Both the position numbers and the translations under genes were made by a program. Positions 39,231 through 45,827 of a stretch of 46,868 bases of DNA are shown here, piece after piece. How positions within the stretch are numbered: the stretch's first letter is position 1; each line of letters opens with the position of its first letter. A model generated the notes under the pieces. The model was not told where the DNA came from. It searched no databases and worked only from the letters and a program-made list of their open reading frames with translations. This stretch comes from Pluralibacter sp. (lineage in GTDB: Bacteria; Pseudomonadota; Gammaproteobacteria; Enterobacterales; Enterobacteriaceae): positions 1 to 46,868 of the forward strand of contig NZ_JAFAGS010000180.1 of the NCBI RefSeq assembly GCF_019237635.1, given 5' to 3'.

Positions 39231-39511
39231 AACTGAACATTGAAGTCGGCAGTAAATACGTAATCACCGGCACTAAGTTTGACCTGGTTCTTAACGAAAA
39301 ACGCATCATCAAAGAAGGAAAGAATGCCGGACAGGAAACACTGGTTCGCCTGAGCTACTACAGCAAGTTTGACCACCTGGTGAAGGCGCTGTGTGAGCGT
39401 GAAATTTTGGAATCAGAAGCACAGACGCTAGCAGAACTGAAAACTCACATCGATGACCTGTCGATCGAACTGGCAGAAGGCGTTAACGATTTTCTGGAGC
39501 GTGCACAATGA
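39227..39511 (+). CDS. DUF5405-like protein
   Basis: A 94-aa protein: LNIEVGSKYVITGTKFDLVL then NEKRIIKEGKNAGQETLVRL and YYSKFDHLVKALCEREILES. Matches DUF5405 proteins of enterobacterial phages by memory. Overlaps both neighbours by 4 bp. Function unknown. Confidence 0.7.
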   Translation: MKLNIEVGSKYVITGTKFDLVLNEKRIIKEGKNAGQETLVRLSYYSKFDHLVKALCEREILESEAQTLAELKTHIDDLSIELAEGVNDFLERAQ

Positions 39512-39690
39512 TCGGAAATTACTACGACCCATTCGTAACACCTCAAGAGCTTATCGCCGGCCACCGCTTCAAACCAATTAACGACATCCCACGCGAAGAA
39601 ATGCTGAAGCGTGACTCATTCGGGAATACAGAACGTCTCAACAACAATCGATACCTGACAGCGTGGTTAAACCAGAGGGCGAAGAAATGA
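39508..39690 (+). CDS. Small early protein
   Basis: A 60-aa protein starting MIGNYYDPFVTPQELIAGHR, polar, no motif. Overlaps DUF5405 and the next HNH gene by 4 bp each, so the HNH start sits exactly at its stop. Confidence 0.58.
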   Translation: MIGNYYDPFVTPQELIAGHRFKPINDIPREEMLKRDSFGNTERLNNNRYLTAWLNQRAKK

Positions 39691-40193
39691 CGCTAACTCA
39701 ATCTCGCCTAAAGGAACTATTTCACTACAACAGCTATACGGGTGTCTTCACAAGGATAAAGTCGACATCTAGTAGGGCGATTAAAGGCGATATAGCTGGA
39801 ACAACTAATTCACATGGATATCTGCGTTTTTGCGTGGACGGTGTTGTTTATCTTTCTCATAGGCTCGCATGGTTGTACGTATATGGAGAGTTTCCTGAAG
39901 GGATAATGGACCACATTAATGGTGACAGGAAAGACAACCGTATAGCCAATCTCCGCATTGTCTCTTTAAGACAAAACGCGCTTAACAGGAAGATACAGTC
40001 CACTAACACTTCCGGAATAAAGAGAGTTTCGTGGTGCAAGAAATCTAACAAATGGAAGGCCTCAATTATGTATGAAGGCAAGCACATCAACGTTGGCTCC
40101 TTTTCTGATAAGCAGGAAGCTGCTGAGGCAATTAAAAAGGCGCGTGCAGAGATACATGGAGAGTTTGCTAATGACGGAGGTAACGCCCAATGA
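39687..40193 (+). CDS. HNH homing endonuclease with AP2 domain (copy 4)
   Basis: A 168-aa protein from ATG 39687 (ATGA overlap). LFHYNSYTGVFTRIKSTSSR; HNH core HRLAWLYVYGEFPEGIMDHI then NGDRKDNRIANLRIVSLRQN; AP2 part SGIKRVSWCKKSNKWKASIM with VGSFSDKQEAAEAI. Unlike copies 1 and 2 it is fitted into an operon in the same direction with 4-bp overlaps at both ends. Confidence 0.88.
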   Translation: MTLTQSRLKELFHYNSYTGVFTRIKSTSSRAIKGDIAGTTNSHGYLRFCVDGVVYLSHRLAWLYVYGEFPEGIMDHINGDRKDNRIANLRIVSLRQNALNRKIQSTNTSGIKRVSWCKKSNKWKASIMYEGKHINVGSFSDKQEAAEAIKKARAEIHGEFANDGGNAQ

Positions 40194-40624
40194 GCAACAT
40201 CGACAAACGCGCATTACGGGAAGCAGCCGAGAAGGCCAGTACAGATAACCATACCCAGGATGAATGGTTCCACTATCTGCGCTGCTCAACTCCAGCCACC
40301 GCGCTGGCGCTGCTGGATGAGCTGGAAGCTGTACAAAAGACTTCCGCTGCACGTCTTGGCGCGATAGACACTACGCACAAGATGTTTCAGCGAGAAAGAG
40401 CCAGGGCTGAGGCCGCAGAGAAGCTGATTGCTGAGCTGGAGGCGCGGGAAGTAACGCCGCCAAATGGTTACGTGATAGCCCCTGAGAAAGCCGATATCGC
40501 GATGATTAGAGCTGGAGGGCAAGCCGCCCGTAAGTATCTGGAAGAACACGGCGGAAATAGTCCGCAGGTAATCTATCAGGCCATGCTCGCCGCTGCTGGC
40601 ATAACTGTAACCGTAGGAGAGTGA
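40190..40624 (+). CDS. Ea22-like protein
   Basis: A 144-aa protein. DKRALREAAEKAS at the N-terminus, FHYLRCSTPATALALLDELE, a coiled coil (RERARAEAAEKLIAELEARE) and GGNSPQVIYQAMLAAAGITV agree with the Ea22-like family of lambdoid phages. Accessory; function unknown. Confidence 0.78.
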   Translation: MSNIDKRALREAAEKASTDNHTQDEWFHYLRCSTPATALALLDELEAVQKTSAARLGAIDTTHKMFQRERARAEAAEKLIAELEAREVTPPNGYVIAPEKADIAMIRAGGQAARKYLEEHGGNSPQVIYQAMLAAAGITVTVGE

Positions 40625-40627
40625 TAT

Positions 40628-41008
40628 ATGGCACTCACCAAAAAACAGCGTACAGAGTTGCGCATGAAGTTTGACGGCCGCTGCGCGTATTGTGGTTGTG
40701 AGCTTGGCGAAAAATGGCATGCAGACCATGTTGAGCCGGTTTATCGAGTTGCTGGAGCTATGATGCATGCAGACCGTGACTGTGCTGAAAATCTGGTTCC
40801 AGCATGTCATCCATGCAACCTGCACAAGAGTTGCAGCAATCTTGAAAACTACCGGCGCATTATCGACGACGGTCGGCGTGAATTTCTCCGCTCGGGGAAA
40901 GGCAAGGCCCTGGTGCGTATGGGGCTGGTTGAGATGAAGAGCGACCCGGTGGTGTTTTGGTTCGAACAATATAACGTAGTAGCCCCGCAAGGGGCTAAAA
41001 CAGAATGA
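40628..41008 (+). CDS. McrA-type HNH endonuclease
   Basis: A 126-aa protein. FDGRCAYCGCELGEKWHADH, with VEPVYRVAG, ENLVPACHPCNLHKSCSNLE: two CxxC pairs and the DH...N...N set of a zinc-bound HNH nuclease. A different subfamily from the four AP2-linked copies. It may act in recombination or as an independent nuclease. Confidence 0.82.
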   Translation: MALTKKQRTELRMKFDGRCAYCGCELGEKWHADHVEPVYRVAGAMMHADRDCAENLVPACHPCNLHKSCSNLENYRRIIDDGRREFLRSGKGKALVRMGLVEMKSDPVVFWFEQYNVVAPQGAKTE

Positions 41009-41304
41009 CTGAATTCACAAAAGAAAACCTAATCGAATGGGCGAAAGGACGTGAGGCTAACGCTGAATTTTACCCGCAATTTACCGTTAAGGATTTGGCG
41101 CTAGTCGAAATCGCACTGGCGGCATTAACAGCAGAGCCAGTAGCGTGGCGTTATCGTTACACACATTTGCCGCAGCAAGAACATCGCGGCAGTCTGTTTA
41201 CTACAGATTGGAAACTCGTTGGTAGCCTGGAAGAGTGCAATCCGTCAGATTTCTGTGAGCGCCAGCCACTTTACCGCCTGCCGATGATTGAGGGGCTTAA
41301 ATAA
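41005..41304 (+). CDS. Eaa-like accessory protein (EPVAW domain)
   Basis: A 99-aa protein: FTKENLIEWAKGREANAEFY, VEIALAALTAEPVAWRYRYT and a closing ERQPLYRLP. The A-EPVAW...PLY layout is common in phage accessory proteins. The next gene carries the same module. Unknown role. Confidence 0.65.
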   Translation: MTEFTKENLIEWAKGREANAEFYPQFTVKDLALVEIALAALTAEPVAWRYRYTHLPQQEHRGSLFTTDWKLVGSLEECNPSDFCERQPLYRLPMIEGLK

Positions 41305-41305
41305 G

Positions 41306-41632
41306 ATGACCAATAACAACCTAACGGACGGCGTGATTGACGCCTGGTTTAATGCCGCTAAAGCCGCGATTCATCACCCCGCAACCACGCGCACCGAGCA
41401 CTCTCACGCCTTTGCAGCGTATATGTTAGCGCAAGAGGTGAGAGCATTGCGCGCAGAGCTTCAGCAGCGCCGTAAAGCTGATGAGCAGGAGCCGGTAGCG
41501 TGGATATGGAGATGGTCAGACGACGAAGATGGCTTTTGGCGGTACTCAGAAGAGATCAAAGAAACAAAAGGTAGTGTTACAGCAAAGCCGCTCTACGCCG
41601 CCCCCACAGCCAGCACCGGTAGTGCCAAATGA
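41306..41632 (+). CDS. Accessory protein with EPVAW module
   Basis: A 108-aa protein from ATG 41306. IDAWFNAAKAAIHHPATTRT, a helix (AQEVRALRAELQQRRKADEQ) then EPVAWIWRWSDDEDGFWRYS and AKPLYAAP. In related phages such genes are often joined in frame to a DUF551 domain. Here the DUF551 part follows in another frame. Confidence 0.65.
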   Translation: MTNNNLTDGVIDAWFNAAKAAIHHPATTRTEHSHAFAAYMLAQEVRALRAELQQRRKADEQEPVAWIWRWSDDEDGFWRYSEEIKETKGSVTAKPLYAAPTASTGSAK

Positions 41633-41823
41633 CTGGATTTCGGTAAAGCGAACGAACACCTGATGTTGGAGGTGAGGTGCTCGTATATAGGCCACATGCC
41701 CCAGAAAGTGATGACCCTCTAATACGCACAGCCATATATTCTGGAAAAGGTCGTCATGGATTTAGTTGTTTTTGCACACCAACACACTGGATGCCCCTCC
41801 CTGACCCACCAAAATCGGAGTAA
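41622..41823 (+). pseudogene. DUF551 fragment with frameshift
   Basis: GTG 41622 reads VPNDWISVK, then an extra base at 41649 breaks the frame. From 41650 the next frame gives ERTPDVGGEVLVYRPHAPES and ends CTPTHWMPLPDPPKSE at 41823. Together they rebuild a complete DUF551 domain (WISV-ERTPD...THWMPLP-PP). Either a broken gene or a sequencing indel. Confidence 0.7.
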
Positions 41824-41825
41824 TC

Positions 41826-42026
41826 ATGTCTAAATTCAAACAAGGTGACATCGTCCGTCACAGGACTGGTCATGTCTGTGGCGTAGTGGGAAACGTTTTT
41901 GAAGTCGAAGGAAAAGCTACTGGATACTTAATCGAGTGGGATGACGGTACTTATTCCACTCATTCAGAAAAAGATATTGAGTGGTCTGCGATAAGCAGGC
42001 CGCAGGTTTATAGGAAATTAGCGTAA
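41826..42026 (+). CDS. Small protein, KOW/Tudor-like
   Basis: A 66-aa protein: FKQGDIVRHRTGHVCGVVGN then GYLIEWDDGTYSTHSEKDIE. The pattern of short strands with D-V-H-----GVV and W-DG resembles a small SH3-like barrel. Unknown. Bases 42027-42106 hold no other gene. Confidence 0.58.
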   Translation: MSKFKQGDIVRHRTGHVCGVVGNVFEVEGKATGYLIEWDDGTYSTHSEKDIEWSAISRPQVYRKLA

Positions 42027-42106
42027 CCATGGAATCACACAGCCTCACACTCGATGAGGCTTACTCCCTTCCCTTTCTGTTTTAAACCATAATCCGGAGA
42101 TAGTCT

Positions 42107-42427
42107 ATGCGAGAGTTGTTTACCGTCGCAGAGTTCGCATCAATCCTAAAAATCTCCCCCAGCACCATCTACCGAAATCCATCACGCTTTCACATGTTTA
42201 AGGTCGGCGGTGCGTGGCGTGCAAATGAAGAAAGCGTGGAAAAATTCTCTCAAACACCTAACAATGTCTTCCGGCTGGCTGTGGTCGGTAAGGGGGTAAC
42301 CAAATGCCGATCTACAAACGAGGGAAAAACTACTGGATTGATATCTCGGCTCCAGACGGAACTCGAGTTAGACGCTCTACTGGCACCGAAGAGAAAGAGA
42401 AAGCTCAGCAGTACCACGACAAGATAA
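42107..42427 (+). CDS. Excisionase-like HTH protein
   Basis: A 106-aa protein. ELFTVAEFASILKISPSTIY, then PSRFHMFKVGGAWRANEESV, is a MerR/Xis-type winged HTH (HTH_17). The last 41 codons overlap the integrase start in another frame, as lambda xis overlaps int. It should bend attP DNA and direct excision. Confidence 0.75.
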   Translation: MRELFTVAEFASILKISPSTIYRNPSRFHMFKVGGAWRANEESVEKFSQTPNNVFRLAVVGKGVTKCRSTNEGKTTGLISRLQTELELDALLAPKRKRKLSSTTTR

Positions 42428-43353
42428 AGCACGAATTATGGGATGTGCATAAGCTGGATAAGAAGGAAGAACACCTTTTTGAGGAGATCGTGATTCTGGC
42501 GATGAAGGATGCAGAAGGACAGGCACTTTACGACACGAAAAAAGGATACGCACGCTACTGGCTATCAGTGTTCAAAGGAAGAAGTATTCTCTCCATTAAA
42601 GGAGACGAGATAGCCAGGAACATGCCAACACACTCACAGCACAAATCACGAAAACGTCTTGAGAACGGAACCATCAACCGCTACCGGGCGTTTATTGTTC
42701 GCGCCTTCTCTCTCGCTCTGAAGCATGGATGGATTGAAAACCGTCCATACATTCCTGAGCTGAGAGAACCAAAGGTTCGCGTGAAGTGGATGAGGAAGTG
42801 GCAGGCCAGAGAACTTATCGATGCGCTGGAAACGGATATCATGCGGCGCGTTGTTTCGTTTGCTCTTCTTACCGGGGCCCGTCGCGGTGAAATTCTGTCA
42901 CTGACATGGGAAAACGTAGACATAGAAAACCGAAACGCCATCGTTACAGCGGAGAATGCCAAGTCTGGTCGGGCTAGAGCACTTCCGCTTAACGATGAGG
43001 CGATTCGAATACTAAGGGAAAGTGATATGTCTTGCGAGTACGTCTTCTCAGTTGATGGAGAAAGGTTGTCAGATATTGACAGAGTGGATTTTTTCAGGGC
43101 GACACAGAAGGCAAGAATCTCTGATTTTCGCTTTCACGACCTCCGACACACCTGGGCAAGTTGGCACGTACAAAACGGAACGCCTTTAATGATGCTGAAG
43201 GAAATGGGTGGATGGGAGACTCTGGAGATGGTCAAAAAATACGCTCACCTGAGTGCTGAACATTTGAACAGATTCGTAGGCTCTGTCACGTTTTTGACAC
43301 AGGAAAACGAACTTGATGCCAGAAGGGGGTTAAGAAGCGTTGCATCACTTTGA
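42304..43353 (+). CDS. int: Tyrosine integrase
   Basis: A 349-aa recombinase. N-terminus MPIYKRGKNYWIDISAPDGT; catalytic ALLTGARRGEILSLTWENVD (first Arg), HDLRHTWASWHVQNG (His-x-x-Arg) and GWETLEMVKKYAHLSAEHL (His/Trp region and Tyr nucleophile). GGGGG lies before ATG 42304. Catalyses attP x attB recombination. Last gene of the PL operon. Confidence 0.94.
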   Translation: MPIYKRGKNYWIDISAPDGTRVRRSTGTEEKEKAQQYHDKIKHELWDVHKLDKKEEHLFEEIVILAMKDAEGQALYDTKKGYARYWLSVFKGRSILSIKGDEIARNMPTHSQHKSRKRLENGTINRYRAFIVRAFSLALKHGWIENRPYIPELREPKVRVKWMRKWQARELIDALETDIMRRVVSFALLTGARRGEILSLTWENVDIENRNAIVTAENAKSGRARALPLNDEAIRILRESDMSCEYVFSVDGERLSDIDRVDFFRATQKARISDFRFHDLRHTWASWHVQNGTPLMMLKEMGGWETLEMVKKYAHLSAEHLNRFVGSVTFLTQENELDARRGLRSVASL

Positions 43354-43561
43354 TGTAAAAGGGATTTTAATAAACAAGTGACTATTATTTGTTTTGGATG
43401 AATAGACTTTTACTCTTTTTACCGCGTAATTTTGACATACGCTAACATCAATCAAACCCGCACCACAAGCCAGCCAGCTTCATTTCTCTATGCAGATTTT
43501 TGCACCTTCCTGTCACTGTGTGTCAATTTTCTGGCACAAATCCGTCACACCTGAAAGATGG
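43354..43561. other. AT-rich intergenic region, probable attP zone
   Basis: No gene seen. Contains A/T runs, the near-repeats TTTTACTC and TTTTTACC, and IHF-like ATCAATCAA. Position downstream of int makes it (with 43562-43640) the best place for attP, but the core cannot be identified without the host attB. Confidence 0.4.
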
Positions 43562-43642
43562 CACGCAAAGCCTTGCAACCCGATGCAAATCTTTGCGTGT
43601 CCAAATTTGTCTCAACATTAACTATTAAGGAGTCTTTGCGTG
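43562..43642. repeat. Nested hairpin and direct repeat downstream of int
   Basis: CACGCAAAG (43562-43570) pairs with CTTTGCGTG (43591-43599); inside, TTGCA (43573-43577) pairs with TGCAA (43584-43588), loop ACCCGA. TCTTTGCGTG at 43590-43599 is repeated at 43633-43642, where its last three bases are the GTG start of the next ORF. May be integrase/Xis arm sites or an operator. Confidence 0.6.
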
Positions 43643-43780
43643 CTCTACTTCTACATCTTGCTTTGTGCTGCCTTGTTCTTTTTGCTTTCCGGGCTGGCTG
43701 TAGTTCTTACTCTTGCCTTCAGAATTTCTTCAAAAGAAAAGAGGAGGGATAGCCATCCTGATGCACAAAAAAATCAATGA
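43640..43780 (+). CDS. 46-aa membrane protein, GTG start
   Basis: GTG 43640 has AAGGAG 8 nt upstream. MLYFYILLCAALFFLLSGLA then VVLTLAFRISSKEKRRDSHP: one or two membrane spans with a basic, polar C-terminus. Convergent with the tail-fibre assembly gene, overlapping 7 bp. Its place outside both main operons suggests expression in the lysogen. The alternative frame from 43558 lacks a ribosome site. Confidence 0.58.
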   Translation: MLYFYILLCAALFFLLSGLAVVLTLAFRISSKEKRRDSHPDAQKNQ

Positions 43781-44199
43781 GGCGGCACTGGAAAGATAAT
43801 GTCGGGTGCTTTTGAGGTATCAACGCGCATCAGCAACACCCGGTATTTCTTCCATTCAGCCAGCGCGGCGGCTTCTTCCTCCGTGGCGATGCCCAACTCG
43901 ACTGCATCCTGTAATGGGGCAATAATTGCAGTCGCTACTGCCAGGCGGTTCTGCCTTTCTGATTCCGCCATCGCCACAAGTGATTCTTTAGTGGGAGGCG
44001 GTACATCAGCCCACTCAGGTAAACCCCGACTGTTGGCTGTTCGGTACTTTCCTGCTGGGGCTAGCTCAATAAAGTACTCCTGAAATGTATCATCCGTAAT
44101 CTCAATGAGATCACCGGGTAATGTTCCGGCTTCTTTATAAGACGCCATAAGCCCATCTGGGTATGCGATATTCTCGGACGGTGAATAAAAATAGGTCAT
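43774..44199 (-). CDS. Tail fibre assembly protein
   Basis: A 141-aa chaperone from ATG 44199. YFYSPSENIAYPDGLMASYK, AGKYRTANSRGLPEWADVPP and a helical end with EEEAAALAEWKKYRVLLMRV plus FPVPP are hallmarks of the Tfa/PF02413 family (L--WKKYRV-LNRVD). Acts after the fibre gene to fold and trimerise it. Confidence 0.9.
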   Translation of the reverse strand: MTYFYSPSENIAYPDGLMASYKEAGTLPGDLIEITDDTFQEYFIELAPAGKYRTANSRGLPEWADVPPPTKESLVAMAESERQNRLAVATAIIAPLQDAVELGIATEEEAAALAEWKKYRVLLMRVDTSKAPDIIFPVPPH

Positions 44200-44201
44200 G
44201 A

Positions 44202-45173
44202 TTAATACCCTATAGCCAGCCAATGGACGGTAGGGGTATACCCCAAAATGCGGGAGGTGACAGAGACGCAGGCGTTTGTGCGTGAACCTGATTTTCCATC
44301 ACTCCCTGCGCTCATATTCGAACGAACAAAAGTATTGTACTCGTTAGTTTGATCTTCAAAGGTAGAGCCAGCCAGCCCCATAAAATTCACCAGCGCCATG
44401 TTAGGAAAGGCAATGGTGTAAAGGGGTTTGGTGTAGTGGGTATACCATGTGATGCCGCCTATCGATTCGGCATTGTAGTTACCGACGGTCGTTAGTTGCC
44501 AAATGCCCCACTGGATAACGATACCTCCCGGTAAATACTGGATACCGTTTGAGCCTCTTGTTGACTGAAAAAACGACATGTCTGGTATCTGGTTCACGCC
44601 AGTCCCAACCCCTCGTTTCGCCGCTTCCCCTAAACCAAGGTATGTGAGAACGCTGGCGATGTCAGTTTTGCCGATAATATCGCGTCCAACCTGAGTGAGG
44701 TCGGTTTGTCCAGCGGTATCAGTTCCTGTGAAGTAAGGCAGTTTATTCGCACCGCCAGCAAGAGCTGCTATAGAGGTGATTTTAGAAAGATTTAACCAAC
44801 CAGTAGCAGATACGTTTGGATTATTATTATTTGAATCAGAAGTACTAATATAAATAGTAGCTCCATCATCTCCAATAATGACGCTTCCTTTAGGGTATCC
44901 TCCAATTGCAACAGCAAACGAAGCGTCGTAAGCATTTAATGCGCCTGCACTGGACCATCTAGCCAGAGCGGATAGCTCATATAAAATCTGATTCATATCC
45001 TGCCCCTTTGGAGGCAAGCCACCTGCAGACTTTAAAGTCATTGTAATTGGTGGAAATCCGGATTCATATGATGCTGTATTGTCACCGGCTGGAGTTGTTG
45101 AACGGATTGGCTCCCTTGGCCCGTTAATGCCGAAGGGTTTTGGTTGCTTTGCTGGTGAATCAGTACGGTTCAT
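44202..45173 (-). CDS. Tail fibre protein
   Basis: A 323-aa host-recognition protein. The N-terminal segment RTDSPAKQPKPFGINGPREP, TMTLKSAGGLPPKGQDMNQI and LYELSALARWSSAGALNAYD is a common phage fibre attachment domain. Next comes VGRDIIGKTDIASVLTYLGL, and the tip (QSTRGSNGIQYLPGGIVIQW) is typical of short fibres with a beta-sandwich head. The tip defines the receptor. Starts 3 bp after the upstream stop. Confidence 0.86.
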   Translation of the reverse strand: MNRTDSPAKQPKPFGINGPREPIRSTTPAGDNTASYESGFPPITMTLKSAGGLPPKGQDMNQILYELSALARWSSAGALNAYDASFAVAIGGYPKGSVIIGDDGATIYISTSDSNNNNPNVSATGWLNLSKITSIAALAGGANKLPYFTGTDTAGQTDLTQVGRDIIGKTDIASVLTYLGLGEAAKRGVGTGVNQIPDMSFFQSTRGSNGIQYLPGGIVIQWGIWQLTTVGNYNAESIGGITWYTHYTKPLYTIAFPNMALVNFMGLAGSTFEDQTNEYNTFVRSNMSAGSDGKSGSRTNACVSVTSRILGYTPTVHWLAIGY

Positions 45174-45175
45174 AA

Positions 45176-45814
45176 TTAGTCTCTGTAAAAGGTTCCGTCA
45201 TTGAATGGATATGCGTCTGATGCAAATCCAAAGTAAGGGCTAACCACCTGCCTGATATTTACAAGAACCCCACTTGGAACTGGCGTTACTTCGCGATTGG
45301 TCAGGATTGATTCTTCATAAGGTGCTAGCTCAAACTCGAAGGTGATCCCCATCGTCATATCTCGGTAATTGTCGCAATATGCCTTTCCTCGCTGGTAGAA
45401 AAGCATCTTCAGGAATCTGTTTATTTCTGGAATGGTAGCAATACTAATGTTTGTGAATGCTTTGCACAGAATTAAAGTCCTGTAGGCATCATCTTCCAGC
45501 CGCACATTTGTTGTTTCTTGTACTCCACCAAAAAAAGGCGCGTCATTAAATGGGGTAGGATAGTCAGGGCTTGCATCGTCAGCCTCACTAAACCCAAAAG
45601 ATGAACTTTCAATAGGCGCATCAACGTATCGGCTTACGCCAACAATTTTCCCCCACATGTCTAGCCCGTAGGTTTCGCATGTGGTTAGGTCCCAGACTTT
45701 ATTAATAAAATCATCTGTAAAATCATCGAGACTTATGGCTTGATTAAATGTGTCGATTATTGAAAGTAACTTTTGGCTGGCGGAGTATTGCGTAAGGATA
45801 GTGTCCTTCCACAT
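45176..45814 (-). CDS. Baseplate protein, DUF2612-like (Mu gp48 position)
   Basis: A 212-aa protein. FNQAISLDDFTDDFINKVWD, TCETYGLDMWGKIVGVSRYV, and DDAYRTLILCKAFTNISIAT with LLYRGR-like LFYQRGKAYC match DUF2612 proteins that join baseplate wedge and fibres. GGAG precedes ATG 45814. Lies between baseplate J and the fibre, as expected. Confidence 0.82.
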   Translation of the reverse strand: MWKDTILTQYSASQKLLSIIDTFNQAISLDDFTDDFINKVWDLTTCETYGLDMWGKIVGVSRYVDAPIESSSFGFSEADDASPDYPTPFNDAPFFGGVQETTNVRLEDDAYRTLILCKAFTNISIATIPEINRFLKMLFYQRGKAYCDNYRDMTMGITFEFELAPYEESILTNREVTPVPSGVLVNIRQVVSPYFGFASDAYPFNDGTFYRD

Positions 45815-45827
45815 GGGTATTCTCCAT

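Noticed and set aside
40286..40990. 234-codon minus-strand frame
   Set aside because: Antisense to the Ea22-like and HNH genes, which have clear family motifs; no ribosome site.
42027..42310. CII-dependent PI promoter for int
   Set aside because: Read for TTGC-N6-TTGC on the plus strand before int; none found.
43558..43752. 64-codon plus-strand frame downstream of int
   Set aside because: No ribosome site, starts within the nested hairpin, and the overlapping GTG frame at 43640 has a strong AAGGAG and a better membrane-protein profile.
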